Source of the DNA: Nematopogon swammerdamellus
Lineage: Eukaryota; Arthropoda; Insecta; Lepidoptera; Adelidae
Length of the DNA stretch: 64,000 nt
Direction: 5' to 3'
Assembly (NCBI GenBank): GCA_946902875.1
Contig: OX336355.1
Coordinates: 16,897,347 to 16,961,346 of the forward strand
Notes under the pieces: generated by a model
Told to the model about the DNA's origin: nothing
The model's database searches: none
What the model saw: the letters and a program-made list of their open reading frames with translations, nothing else
Translations under genes and position numbers: made by a program
Shown: piece by piece, positions 42,079-53,315 of the stretch
Numbering within the stretch: position 1 is the stretch's first letter
How the letters are laid out: every line of letters begins with the position of its first letter

Positions 42079-42395
42079 GGGGCCGGTACTTGAAAATAAT
42101 AGCCCCACTGCATCTCTCTCCGTGCGTGCCGTAATACGCGACAAGGGGATAATGATGCCGTGCTAAAGGACGACGGCAGCCACCTCTCACCTTGGCATGT
42201 TCCTTCCACTTAGTCACTCAACATGCGGATATATTCGTGCCTTACTTGCTTGTCCGAATACTTAGCGGAACGTGGCGGTCGGTGTGTTGTGCTGTAATTT
42301 ACCAGAGTCCTTGCAGCACAACACCGATTACTCTGCTTACCCAGATTGTCGGGCTGCAGCGTGTGGTGGGTGTGTATGTATGTATGTATTATAAT
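42079..42395 (+). repeat. Family B copy (plus)
   Basis: From GGGGCCGGTACTTGAAAATA to the hairpin and GTCGGGCTGCAGCGTGTGG with (GTAT)n. Confidence 0.85.
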
Positions 42396-42589
42396 CTTAT
42401 GAACAAAACATTTTAAAATCACTTTTTCTTGTTTGTTTTCCCGGATACATCGATTGTGTGCACAGTTCACTATTGGGCACTCGGAAAGTATTTAAAACTT
42501 CTTATCATCTACGCTAAAGATAAGGCATTATATCGCAAAACATTATTTTCTACGTAGGATTTCTAAAAGTATGGGTGTGGCTATTGTAT

Positions 42590-43145
42590 AAATTTTTTTT
42601 TTATGGAAACTGACACGGTTGGCTACATCACCTACTACATCCGTGTTGTCACCCCATAACACCCTGGTGAACTTGGTGGTCAGTGCTTCCCTTCGGTCGT
42701 GCCGGCTACATTGAACTGGACGGAACTATTTAAATAGTCGTTTCAACTACAGTGCGGTGGTATCAATCCGGGCGGGGGTTTTTTTTTTTTTTATGTAATC
42801 CGGTATGGGTGGCTGAGTCGGAGGGGCCAAAGCACATGCTCTAACCAGCCAATATCACCTCCGAGAAGGTAGGTGCCATACCGGAGACTTCCCTGGATTG
42901 CTGGCTATACTGGACTAGAGGAGAACACAACCGAGGTTGCTTGCGGCCAGGGGTTAAACCCTACCCTACCACCTAGCATTAGGTGAGAAGGGAAAGGACC
43001 TACAGTTTTCCGTGGAACTCGAACCGGGGTCAGCCTCCAACGGTCGAGCTGTCACCCATCCATTCACTGACCGCGCCCAGGTGTGCTTGTGATCCGACCG
43101 ACAGTCGACCGACCGCACCGATGAGCTACCGAAGCGGGCAATACC
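42590..43145 (-). repeat. SINE A 3' part plus a family C / tRNA-5S-head composite
   Basis: 42590-42780 is a degenerate SINE A tail. 42791-43145 joins the family C body (GTATGGGTGGCTGAGTCGG ... GGCTATACTGGACTAGA) to the same tRNA/5S-like head as SINE A, read on the minus strand. Two families therefore share one head. Confidence 0.75.
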
Positions 43146-43289
43146 TCTTGTAAATGTTCTAATATGCTTGTTACTGTCAAATTTTCCTCTTGGAGCAATG
43201 AAGTATTTTCCATCTAGCTAGCTAGCCTTTGAGGAAATATTATATAGAGTTATCGCTCCGAAGAAATATACAGAGAAGCTGTGTTCCAG

Positions 43290-43440
43290 TGGCTGAGGTA
43301 TGGGGTAAGGTAGCGGGGAGGCGAAGCGCAGAGTTGAGCGGAAGAGGGGAGCGCGCGCGGGGCGGGAAGCGTGTGGGAGACGGAGTGGGGGGCTCGCGCG
43401 GGGCGGGAAGCGTGCGGGAGAGAGGCAAGGGGTAGGGAGA
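43290..43440. other. GC-rich, CpG-rich block in AP180 intron 1
   Basis: About 150 bp, with an internal 25-bp near-repeat (CGCGGGGCGGGAAGCGTG twice, 43357 and 43396). It could be a cryptic promoter or a transposon interior; the sequence does not decide. Confidence 0.4.
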
Positions 43441-43445
43441 ACGAT

Positions 43446-43850
43446 CACACTCGTGCGTCGGTGTGCATATTGTCATTTCATTCTAACACTTCATCTCCAG
43501 ATTCGCCATCGCACCTTCGCATCGACGAAGATGTGTAAATGTATTAGTTTAAAGTAGGCGAGGCGCGATCGCAGCAGGCAGGCGACGACTGCGCGCTGCG
43601 GCCTCTCGCGCTCGACTAAGAGACTTGAGGATCGTGAACCGCAACTCGGTGGAACATGTTAGTTGGCCGAGTGATTCATCTAGTACGCTAGTACATAATA
43701 TATCTTTGTAGCTAGCTATGTAAATATGAGTCCATGTATGACGGTGTCAAGGAAGGAAGCTGATTGGTCAAGTGGCCAAGTGAATGTGTGAACAACATGC
43801 GTCGCCGGTAAATATGTATGTCATCTTCCTTGAATTTCAAGGCCAATTTT
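43446..43850. other. Intronic DNA, nothing recognised
   Basis: Moderately GC-rich to 43640, then mixed. No supported exon or repeat. Confidence 0.35.
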
Positions 43851-43859
43851 TTTTAATTT

Positions 43860-44160
43860 TTTTTTTATGAAAACTGACACGATTGGCTACATCGCCTACA
43901 ACATCGGTGATGTCAACCCATAACACCGGGTGAACTTGATGCCACGTTAGTGCTTCCCTTTGGTCGTGCCGGCTACACTGAACTGGATGGAATACTAAAC
44001 CGAGCGGGATAAACCCTACCACCTATAAGGTAAGAAAGGAAGGGAAAGGACCTACAGTTTTACGTAGAATCCGAACGACGGTCATCCTCCAACGGTTGAG
44101 CGGTCACACATCCAAGTACTGACCGCGCTCAACAACAGTCGATCTTAAGGTACGGTACGG
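43860..44160 (-). repeat. SINE family A copy (minus), internally deleted
   Basis: The body lacks the segment between GGATGGAATAC and CCGAGCGGG; part of the head is present (GACCGCGCTCAACAACAGTC). Confidence 0.75.
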
Positions 44161-44319
44161 ACCCTTAAATTGGTCAGGTGTCTGTCCGTCTGTATGTATA
44201 TATATGTGTCTTTTGCAGCCTTCAGCTTCTTTCATGTTTAAACAATTTCAGGGGGTCCTAAAACTTAATTACGTAATATTAGGGCTGCCAAAATGATTTA
44301 ACAGTTTTTATTTAATGTA

Positions 44320-44830
44320 AAATGACACGGTTGGCTCCATGTCAGTACTTCTCTTCGGCCGTGCCGGCTATACTGAACTGGACGAAAAATACGAACTATT
44401 TACACAGCCGTTTCGACCGACCTTTTATTCAGTGCGGTGGTACCAACGCGAGCGAGATAAACCCTCCACCTAGTAAGGCGTGTTTCATAATTTTGTGTAC
44501 CATGTGTGGCCGGTACTTTAATACACTGGGAGAGATGCATCCACTGCATCTCTGCCGTGCATCTCTCCCCGTGTATGTCGTAAAAGGCGACTAAGGGATA
44601 TGACTCCCTTCTTATATTACTAGGTGGTAGGGTTCATCCCGCCCGGGTTGGTACCACCGCACTGAATGAAACGTCGGTCGAAACGGCTATGTAAATAGTT
44701 CGTGTTTTCCGGCCAGTTCAGTGTAGCCGGCACGACTGAAGGGAACCTAGTTCACTAAGGTGTTATGGGCTGACATCACAGATGTAGTAGGTGATGTAGC
44801 CAACTGTGTTAGTTTCAATAAAAAAAAAAA
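44320..44830. repeat. SINE A / family B debris, both orientations
   Basis: 44320-44480 minus SINE A; 44505-44600 family B pieces including an inverted CATCTCTCCCCGTG; 44610-44830 plus SINE A with poly-A at 44820. Confidence 0.75.
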
Positions 44831-44949
44831 CTTAAGGTCGTCGCCACCTCCTGCCGACTTTGTCTTTATCTTTCCACACTCCGTTTTCCTGTCCACACAC
44901 TGGCATTGTTACTGTAAAGGTTTCCCGACAGTATCTTCCTTCACACTTT

Positions 44950-45195
44950 ACTTTTGAGCGGCGGATGGCCGAGTGGTGTTGGCGTCGGCTTCTCTTGCGT
45001 GACGTTCGAGATTCGATTCCAGCCGACGTGCACCAATGAGTTTTTTCTGACGGAAACACTTACGTGCATACCTACACCTGCTACTTCACCGTTCGGTTGA
45101 CCGGTGTAAAACTGTTTAGGTCCCTTCATTTGCTCCTTACTAGGATTTCCCCCCAAGTACAGTCCCGGGTCCTTCAAGAGGGGCGCGAATGGGCG
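44950..45195 (+). repeat. tRNA-derived SINE (second type)
   Basis: A-box-like TGGCCGAGTGG (44967-44977) and B-box-like GATTCGATTCC (45011-45021) sit 34 bp apart, as in a tRNA-derived Pol III promoter. The body includes TTCCCCCCAAGTACAGTC and GGGTCCTTCAAGAGG, shared with 57550-57590. Confidence 0.7.
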
Positions 45196-45239
45196 TATGA
45201 GCCTATCACTTTTTTTTTTATTTAAATTGGGACATATTG

Positions 45240-45472
45240 CGCCGATCCATCCATAAGGCTCAAATTGTAGCCGACTGGGTTGGTACCACCGTACTAGATG
45301 TATGATGGCCGCATAGCAGCCTCGGCTGTGTTATCCTCTAGTCTAGTATAGCCAGCAGTCCAGGGAAGTCTCCGGTATGGCACCTACCTTCTCGGAGGTG
45401 ATATTGGCTGGTCGGAGCATGCGCTTTGGCCCCTCCGACTTAGCCACCCATACCGGATTACATAAAAAAAAA
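45240..45472 (+). repeat. Family C copy (plus), with P-like TIR scrap at 45475
   Basis: GCCGACTGGGTTGGTACCAC to ACCCATACCGGATTACATAA plus poly-A. Immediately after, 45475-45490 reads TTTTTTATCGTTCTAG, identical to one end of the P-like MITEs. Confidence 0.7.
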
Positions 45473-45490
45473 CCTTTTTTATCGTTCTAG

Positions 45491-45625
45491 CTGTTACGGT
45501 TCAAGAGATACAGCCATCGGACAGACAGACAGACGGACAGACAGACAGACAGACGGATAGACAGACACACAGACGGCGTAGGCTTAGTAATAGGGTCCCG
45601 TGCGACAGATACGGTAACCTAACAA
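45491..45625. repeat. Family F retroelement fragment
   Basis: GGTTCAAGAGATACAGCC, (GACA)n-rich tract, GGCGTAGGCTTAGTAATAGG, CCCGTGCG; the same family is inside 40570-40905, at 47625-47930, at 56775-56830 and in the hAT-like elements. Confidence 0.65.
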
Positions 45626-45665
45626 AAAGCGACAGTTGTTTGAACGGGTCATCTCCCGCTTACAG

Positions 45666-45808
45666 ATCTAGTCCACTGCACGAACGAGCCGAACGTGTCG
45701 ATACCCCAGCTGGCGAACTTGCTGCTGGAGCGCTCGCAGAGCACCAACTGGGTCGTCGTGTACAAGGCTCTCATCACCGTGCATCACTTGCTCGCTTACG
45801 GCAATGAG
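45666..45808 (+). CDS. lap: AP180/PICALM-family clathrin assembly protein, exon 2
   Basis: 143 bp. The acceptor is CCGCTTACAG|ATCTAG and the donor GCAATGAG|GTACGT. With the last base of exon 1 it reads [20 protein letters not shown] then [20 protein letters not shown] and HLLAYGNE, the conserved second part of the ANTH helical solenoid (family signature NWVVVYKxLITxHHL). Length and both phases (enters completing a split Tyr, leaves in phase 0) match joining to exon 3. Surrounding sequence is repeat, so the exon is an island between 12.5-kb and 7.9-kb introns. Confidence 0.97.
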
Positions 45809-45857
45809 GTACGTATCCCTGCGTTAGTTTTACTTTAAAATGACAATTTATTTTATA

Positions 45858-46195
45858 CGGCGTGGGGCCGGTACTTTAAAAGAATAGCCCCACTGCATCT
45901 CTCCCCGTGTGTGTCGTAAAAGGCGACTAAGGGATGTTGTTGTTGTTTTTGTTGTTGTTTTGGTTTGGGGTTGGCTCTAACCCTGCAAACTAATCCCGCT
46001 TGGTTGGGGGACCTTTGTGCAAAACCCCGCAGTCTCCAGCTACCCCAGCCAGCCTATGTCTTCCATGAAAGCCACAAGTCGACCGGGGTGTCTGCAGGCC
46101 GCTTATCCTTTAGTCGCCTTTTACGACATGCACGGGGAGAGATGCAGTGGGACTATTCTTATTAAGTACCGACCCCACACAGTACGCGACTAAGG
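45858..46195. repeat. Family B scraps, both orientations
   Basis: 45858-45935 plus; 46105-46190 minus; between them a (GTT)n-like tract (45936-45965) and a block with GCAAACTAATCCCGCTTGG of unknown class. Confidence 0.6.
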
Positions 46196-46196
46196 G

Positions 46197-46690
46197 ATAT
46201 GACTCCTTTCTTATATTACTAGGTGGTAGGGTTTTACCCGCCCGGGTTGGCACCACCGAACTTAATGAAAGGTCGGTCGAAACGGCTATGTAAATAGTTT
46301 GTTTGTTCCGTCCAGTTCAGTGTAGCCGGCACGACCGAAGGGAAGCACTGACGTGGCACCAAGTTCATCGGGTGTTATGGGGTCAGGTTCCATAAAAAAA
46401 AAATTTAAAAATGCAGCACAACACAGTCACAATCGTGTCAGTCTCCATAAAAAAAAAATTATGGAGACTGACACGGTTGGCTACATCACCTACAACATCC
46501 CGTGATGTCAGCCCATAACACCGGGTGAACTAAGTGTCGTGTCAGTGCTTCCCTTCATTTCATGTCGGCTACACTGAACTGGACGGAAAACACGAACTAT
46601 TTACATAGCCGTTTCGACCGACGTTTCGCTCAGTGCGGTGGTACCAACCTGGCCGGGATAAACCCTGCCACCGAGTAAGGTAACACTTTT
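46197..46690. repeat. Two SINE A copies in inverted arrangement
   Basis: 46197-46410 is plus, 46450-46690 is minus; their poly-A/poly-T ends face each other near 46395-46460. The transcript across the pair would fold into a long hairpin. Confidence 0.8.
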
Positions 46691-46799
46691 TACGAAGGTA
46701 AGATTACTCTGCTTACCCCTATTGTCGGGATACAGCGTGTGGTATGTATGTATGAATGTATGGGTTACAATGAATGTAAAATAATCTAAAAAAAAACCA

Positions 46800-47040
46800 T
46801 TTTATCTAGATACAAGCTTTGCCCGCGGCACCGCCCGCTCTCATATTTCACTTCACTGCTAACCTCATAAGCTATTTAGCGTGATAGTAAGTAGCCTATA
46901 GTTGATGGGAAGAATCAGCTATCCGTAGAATTTTGTTTTATTAAAATCGGTTCAGTGGTTCTCGAGTTATAAGCGGACAGACAGACACTCAGACAGACAG
47001 AAAGCAGACGTTGGATTTTATTATAGGTAAGGAAGTATTG
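46800..47040 (-). mobile_element. Possible Helitron-like or retroelement 3' end
   Basis: Contains ACAAGCTTTGCCCGCGGC (inverse GCCGCGGGCAAAGCTTGT), a motif common at ends of lepidopteran Helitron-like repeats, followed by GGTTCAGTGGTTCTCGAG and (GACA)n. Related ends at 25180-25340, 52900-53040 and 62655-62690. Class uncertain. Confidence 0.35.
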
Positions 47041-47624
47041 TAGGAAAGCTAGCCCAGTGGATCTAGGTTTTGAGCTTTCATTAATTCATAGTAATATTTT
47101 CTTTTTCTCGGTCGCTAGTGTATCCTTATATGAAGATTACAGACATTTCCAGTGCATTTTTTTAAAATCCGTTTTTTAAGTGCTCCTTCTCAACGGGAGA
47201 ATATTAAAGAAAGATTTTTGTTTTAAAATGTTGCTAATAATTGTATCTATGCTGTAAAAAAATTATGTGTTCGTTCCAATAAAAAATTTGCCCGTAGTGA
47301 ATTCAGAGCTAACTAAAAATTTACCTGCACACTGACATCTAAAGAGACGACAGTTATAAATTTTCAATGAAGCTGTTGTCTACAAGAAAGGGGGCTTGAA
47401 GCTCCAAGTACAATCACGGGCCACTTGTGTCAATAAAGCCGCTGCTACTCAAGACTGGCCAAGAAGTTTTTAAACGTTTTATTTACCGTCGCCGTCGGGT
47501 GTGCCGACGTGGTATGCTATCAATGTTCGTCGTTCGTTTCGTTTTTCTTAAAATAAATCATCAATACGATGATTGCTATAAACGAGTAGAATAGAAAAAA
47601 GAATTTAAAACAAGCTTTTGTATT
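47041..47624. other. Intronic DNA, nothing recognised
   Basis: AT-rich AP180 intron 2 sequence with no supported feature. Confidence 0.35.
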
Positions 47625-47935
47625 GATAAAAACCGGCCAAGTGCGGCACCGAGGGTTTCGTATGGCCATGTAATGGTCAGCGCCACTCACGCCATCTATG
47701 TATTAGTTAAAATGCTTCATACTTTTTTCGGTAGATGGCGCGAATACACTTTTTAGTTTCTTGTATGGGGACCCCTGTGAATTTTTTACTTTTTCTTATT
47801 GTATTATTATTTGTTGTTATATCGGCCACAATAACACAATATTCTGTGAAAATTTCAACGGGCTACCTATTACGGATAAAGAGATACAGCCCTCGGACAG
47901 ACAAACAGACGGCGTAGGCTTAATATTTTAAAAAG
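47625..47935. repeat. Family F retroelement fragment
   Basis: AAACCGGCCAAGTGCGGCAC, AGATGGCGCGAATACACTTT, TTCAACGGGCTACCTATTAC and a GACAGAC run; matches 40570-40905 inverted. Confidence 0.7.
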
Positions 47936-48063
47936 CGTGTGAAAAAGCACCTGTCTTGTCTGTATGACATTTGCAACCCTCCATGCACCACATAACGTTA
48001 AGGGTGCACTTCCTAGAAAAAAAGTAAAAAAAAACATTTAAAATTTAATTCATTGTTAGATAG

Positions 48064-49822
48064 TCCCAAGTATCTAGCATCGTCCGCTTGGGGGATTTCA
48101 ACTCCATTTAATGTTACCGGCGGACATGTGTCACGTCTAATGGTGAAGGTCACTTGTACAGATTTGGTTTCATTGGCCTTGATACGCCAATCTTTTAGCC
48201 ATGCAGATATGTTATTTAGGCTCCTCTGCAGCATGCGAGATGCCTCAACAGGGTCCACGTGAACAGCCAAAGCAGCTGTGTCATCTGCAAACGTCCCCAT
48301 CAGGACGTCGTGAGTCAGTGGGAGGTCGGAGGTATATAACAGGTAGAGTACTGGGCCCATCACGCTTCCCTGTGGAACACCCGCTTGGATGTTGTGCAGG
48401 CTGGTTGTATCTTCACCCTGCTTTACAAAGAAGTGCCTATTATTTAGGTATGATTTTATGAATATGTAATAGTTTATTGGCAAGGTCTTTTTTATTTTAA
48501 AAAGGAGGCCATCATGCCAGACACGGTCGAAAGCCTGGGATATATCAAGGAATGCCGCAGAGCAGTACTCCTTCCTTTCGAAAGTTATGTTTATCTTTTC
48601 AACAAGCCTATGTATTTGTTCAATTGTTCCATGGCCTTCGCGGAATCCAAACTGATGGTCTGGAATCAGTTCATTTTTGTCTATGATTGGCTTCAGTCTC
48701 CTTAGAAACAAGGTTTCCAGAATTTTAGATGGAATTGGTAGCAGACTAATTGGACGATATGATTTGACATCTTCAGGGCTTTTCCCCGGCTTAGGGACCA
48801 TAATAATTTGCGCCACCTTCCATTGAAGTGGGACATAACATCGGACTAGAATAGCGTTGTATAGCTCAGTTAAAAAGATAAAACCCTCTTCTGGTAGTTC
48901 CTTCATAATTTTCGCAGTAATTAGGTCATATCCAGGAGCTTTATGTTGTGCGAGTTTTTGTATGACATATTTTACCTCGTTTTTGGCGAATTTCTTTATG
49001 GGTAGGTCTAGTTGATGTGTTTGTCTTAGATAGTCAGTAACTGATATTCCTGTCTCAGGTGATCCCGTGTTTGGATTTGGTGTGAACACTTCTTCCAGGT
49101 GAGTGGCAAATGTTTCAGCCTTTTTAGCATCGCTGGAAGCCCAAGCATTGTCCCTTTTACGTATTGGAGGTTGAAAAGCAGTAGGTCTTTTAGTAGTAGT
49201 AGTAGGTCTTTTTCTAGATACTTGGGACTATACTTGGACAGACGTCTTACTTGGAGAAAGCACATATTCACAAAACGGAAAGCGCTGAGCCAACAACTCA
49301 GAAAACTTTACTGGCTGCTGTGCCGTAAATCTCAACTCTCCATGGAAAACAAATTGTTGCTGTACAAATGTATCCTCAAACCTATTTGGTGCTACGGTAT
49401 TCAACTATGGGGCACTGCGGCCAATTCAAACCTCGAAATCCTACAGCGGTTCCAATCAAAAACCCTTCGTATGGTTGTTGACGCACCTTGGTATGTCACC
49501 AATAATCAGCTGCATCGGGACCTTGAGATTCCAACTGTAAAGAAGGAAGCAAAAGCCAGAACTGAGGCATACAAAAAAAGAGTCGAAAGGCACCCAAACA
49601 AGCTGGCAACCGAGTTGATGGCTTCTAGGAAAGTTTTCAACAGATTGAAAAGAAGAGCACCTCAAGATCTCATCACAGAGTGAAATGACTGAGAATAAAG
49701 TATATGGAACTGTCAATGGACACTTACCATACAAGACCTATTTCAAATGCACAACTACTGATGAATGTCGGCTCACAGACAGATTGCAGTAACAAATATA
49801 AAAAAAAAAAAAAAAAAAAAAA
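48064..49822 (+). mobile_element. Jockey-type LINE, 5'-truncated with twin-priming inversion
   Basis: The 3' part (49205-49683, plus) encodes YLGLYLDRRLTWRKHI, KLYWLLCRKSQLS and IWCYGIQLWGTA and ends with a stop, UTR and A-run. The 5' part (49204-48064) is inverted: on the minus strand it encodes WKVAQIIMVPKPGK, YRPISLLPIPSKILE, the catalytic FADDTA, and ends at RYLGL exactly where the plus part begins, with about 14 bp shared. Perfect 12-bp target duplications ATTGTTAGATAG flank it (48052-48063, 49823-49834). Frames are long and mostly intact, so the insertion is recent. It lies in AP180 intron 2. Confidence 0.95.
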
Positions 49823-49919
49823 ATTGTTAGATAGAAGGGTCGGCCGGCTTCCCATAATATGCGAGGGTTGCACTGGAACAGAACAATATATTATGTAAAT
49901 ATATGTACGTATGTATGTA

Positions 49920-50180
49920 CCACGTTAAACTGTAGGTCCTTCCCTTCTTACCTTACTAGGTGGTAGGGTTTAACCCGCCCGGGTTGGTACCACCGCACTG
50001 AATGCAACGTCGGTTGAAACGGCTATGTAAATAGTTTGTGTTTTCCGTCCAGTTCAATTTAGCCGACATGAAATGAAAGGAAGCACTGGCATGGCACCTA
50101 GTTCACCCGGTGTTATGGGCTGACATCACGGATGTTGTAGGTGATGTAGCCAACCGTGTCAGTTTCTATAAAAAAAATGT
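49920..50180 (+). repeat. SINE family A copy (plus)
   Basis: Starts just after the head (CACGTTAAACTGTAGGTCC) and ends with TGTCAGTTTCTATAAAAAAA. Confidence 0.85.
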
Positions 50181-50309
50181 TAATGTAAGTATAGTGAGAC
50201 ATAGTGCAGTAGAATAGAATAGAAAATCTTTATGGCAGACAACAAAAACAAACAGTGCAACAAAAAAAAAAACGGTCAAGTGTGTGTCGAATTCGCGTGG
50301 TGAGGAAAA

Positions 50310-50740
50310 GTACCGTGTGGGCCGGTACTTAAAAAGAATAGCCCCAAAAAGGAAAGGCTGACGTGGCACCAAGTTCACCCGGTGTTATGTTGACATCACG
50401 GATGTTGTAGGTGATGTAGCCAACCGTGTCAGTTTCCATAAAAAAAAAATTGCATCTCTCCCCGTGCATGTCGTAAGAGGCGACTAAGGGATATGGACAA
50501 GATGCTGCGCTAAAGGGCGACAGGCTAGCTACTTCTCACCTTGGCGCAGTCTTTCCACCTAGTCATGCAGCAGGTGGGTTCTTCGTGCCTTACTTGCTGT
50601 TTGATAGTTGTCTTGTCCGTATACTTTGCTAAATGTGGTGGTCGGTGTTTTGCTGTAATTTGCCAGAGTCCTTATAGCGCAACACCGACTACTCTGCTTA
50701 CCCTGATTGTCGGGATACAGCGTGTGTTACGTATGTATGT
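50310..50740 (+). repeat. Family B copy with nested SINE A 3' end
   Basis: Family B is interrupted after GAATAGCCCC by a SINE A 3' piece of about 110 bp (50345-50450) with poly-A, then resumes at GCATCTCTCCCCGTGC, and ends with the hairpin region and (GTAT)n. Shows 5'-truncated SINE A insertion into family B. Confidence 0.85.
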
Positions 50741-51029
50741 ATGTAAAGGGAAAAAGTGAAAAGAGCATGACAGTTGCATAATTTCGTGCGTGCATTTGGA
50801 CCAATGAGACGCGGTGTGTCAACGTTCAACTGACTTTTCTCTCACTCACTATTACTGTCAATGACCAATGACCTTGGGAGTGGCATACGCACGGAGAAGA
50901 CAGGTAGAGAGCGATTGTTGCTAGCCCACATTTCTAGTAAAACATTTATCGCCAGTGCGGAAAGTAGACTCGATTTGTTAGCTTACCGATCATGCATCTT
51001 TTAACTCCACATGCGTTATGTCACGGTGG

Positions 51030-51365
51030 GCTACATCACCTACAACAACCATGATGTCAGCCCATAACGACTTGTTGAACTAGGTGTCATGTCAGCGGTT
51101 CCCTTCGGTCGTGCCGGCTACACTGAACTGGACGGAAAACACGAACATAGCCATTTGGAACGATCTTTCATTAAGTGCGGTTGTATCGACCCGGGCGGGT
51201 TAATGCCTAGTAAGGTAAGAAGGGAAGGGACCTACAGTTTTACACGGAATCCGAACCGCGGTCAGCCTTCGATCGAATGGCCACCCTTCCAAGTTCTGAC
51301 CGTGCCCAAGTGTGCTTTATGATCGCGAACTACAGTTGATCGCACCACGGAGCTACTGAGGATGA
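51030..51365 (-). repeat. SINE family A copy (minus), diverged
   Basis: Body and diverged head (GACCGTGCCCAAGTGTGCTT variant, GGAGCTACTGAGGATGACA end). Confidence 0.75.
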
Positions 51366-51461
51366 CAAATTATTTACGTATTCCCCCATTTTGTGGTCAG
51401 GTACCCACTATGCTCTGACCAACCCCTCCTTACCTATCGTCTGCGTGGACATGCACTGGTA

Positions 51462-52100
51462 CAGTGCTACTGAAACTTTTTAGTGTGGCGGACCGGCAAT
51501 TTTTTTTCTATTGTTACATAGCTAGGGGCCAGCTTTGTTTATTGTTTATTGTATAATTTCATCCATAGGTAGGTAACCTACGCTTGGGCATGTCGAAAAT
51601 ACCGCCAGTTCTAAATTCAATGGGACGAAGAACTGACAAACAAACTTCGCAAGTCACAATCTTTTGTTAGTACCTTATAAGTATTATATTATAGTAACTT
51701 ACAAATAATTTTGTGTTTTTGTATATTATATAATAATATTTAAATAAGAAGCCAAATAATTGGTAATAAAAATATAATTTAATTACAAATAATTAACCCA
51801 TACTACCGCTCACAAGAGCATTAATATTTACAGCATAAACATAAATACTCAAGAATCTGACCACTCTGCCTATTTAAATTACCTATATCTGGTGTATAGT
51901 GCCATCGTCAATTTCAATTAGTTCTTTAGTACTTATGGGGTGTTAATACAAGTTATGTTTTAAGTGTTTACAGTTTTTTTTAAATATAATAATATGAACA
52001 TCTTAACTTAGCACGACCCTGTTTTATGAACTTGCTCTCCAAAATATCCATCTTCATCTTTTTCTCGGGCCTCAACCGGACCACGGTTTGAGTAGCACTG
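51462..52100. mobile_element. hAT element
   Basis: Ends CAGTGCTACTGAAAC and GGTTTGAGTAGCACTG; flanks CACTGGTA / CACTAGAA agree at 6 of 8. 639 bp, AT-rich, non-coding. Confidence 0.75.
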
Positions 52101-52389
52101 CACTAGAATACATATTTTATAATGCTAATGTATAATATGTAGGTAGAATTTTTCTCGCGACGAATTCAATGTTTTCAATTCAATGTCGTTCACAATTTAT
52201 GGCGCAAACTCGCGGGCCAAATAATTACCAAATTATCAGCTAGATGTTGGCTGGCACGACTTGGTGGCGCTGAATTTATTTGTACAAACTATTGTGTAAT
52301 ACATGCTAATTTATATCCTTAAAAATTGTGTACGTAATAGTTCGAACTTTATATATTCATTATATTTTTACATTCCCACACACAGTTTT

Positions 52390-52510
52390 TTTTTATGAAA
52401 ACTGACACGGTTGGCTACATCACCTGCTACATCCGTGATGTCAGCCAATAACATAGTCGTGCCGGCTACACTGAACTGGACGGAAATCACGAACTATTTA
52501 AATAGCTATT
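52390..52510 (-). repeat. SINE family A scrap (minus)
   Basis: TTTTTTTATGAAAACTGACA to ATCACGAACTATTTAAATAG; diverged. Confidence 0.75.
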
Positions 52511-52760
52511 TTAATTTAATCACGATTTCGTGGCCTTTGCCGTAGAGACTTTAGGTGCTTGGAGCAAAGAGGCAAAGTCAGTAACCTCCGTTTTAAGTCA
52601 AAAATTAATTGACCTGTCAGGGAATCTTAAGGCAGGGCAATACCTTAAACAGTGGACAGCAATCGCTATCCAGCGCGGTAATGCTGCGAGCGTTTTGGGT
52701 ACCCTACGAGGAGAGATTGACCAAAATTTGTGTGAAATTTTTTATGTTGTTTAGGTTAGT
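52511..52760 (+). pseudogene. Retroelement C-terminal fragment
   Basis: The frame reads FVAFAVETLGAWSKEAKSVT, LSQKLIDLSGNL and YLKQWTAIAIQRGNAASVLG then TL and a stop after FYVV. The ETLG...Q...IAIQRGNAASVLGT pattern recurs at the C terminus of metazoan retroelement polyproteins. AATAAA follows at about 52803. It begins directly against the SINE scrap. Confidence 0.6.
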
Positions 52761-52839
52761 TTATTATTAGTCTTTAATTTATTTGTTAATTTCATATTGT
52801 GCAATAAATATATTTTTTTTCATTTAAATAGCAGCTCAC

Positions 52840-53040
52840 ACTTCAGACACAAATTTTCTGTAATATAAGTATTATAAAGAGGTAAAGTGTGTAAGTATCC
52901 AAACTTACAACCAAACTTACTTAGGAGGTAATCTCCGAAAATACTCATCCGATTGAAAAAATTCTTTGACCAATATTTAGAATGGACCTTCAGGATGGAC
53001 ATAGGCTACGCGGGCGAAGCCGCGGGCAAAAGCTTGTTCT
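52840..53040 (+). mobile_element. Possible Helitron-like 3' end
   Basis: Ends GGCTACGCGGGCGAAGCCGC then GGGCAAAAGCTTGT; a GC hairpin just before the end resembles Helitron-type termini. The 5' end was not identified. Confidence 0.35.
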
Positions 53041-53315
53041 TAGTAATGCAAGTGATGGATCAAACATATGAACGGAAAGTGCAATAGGAGTTGGAACAGC
53101 GCATGACCTAGTCAAACATACCATGACCAAATGAGTTACATTGCAAAGGTCGCGTTCTCATTACATTCAACCGACCGACGGCTGTGTGAAATATTGTGTG
53201 ATTGGACGAAACCGAATATTTAAATCGATAGATAGGGCTGTTCTTAAGAATACCCCTTCTAGGGGTGTTGGTTCTTGTAAATAATTACGAACATAAAATA
53301 AGGGAAAGAATTTGT

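Noticed and set aside
43290..43440. Alternative AP180 promoter
   Set aside because: GC-rich only; no core promoter motif or first-exon frame found, so listed only as a GC-rich block.
44957..45025. tRNA gene
   Set aside because: A and B boxes are present but no acceptor-stem pairing; it continues into a repeat body, so a tRNA-derived SINE.
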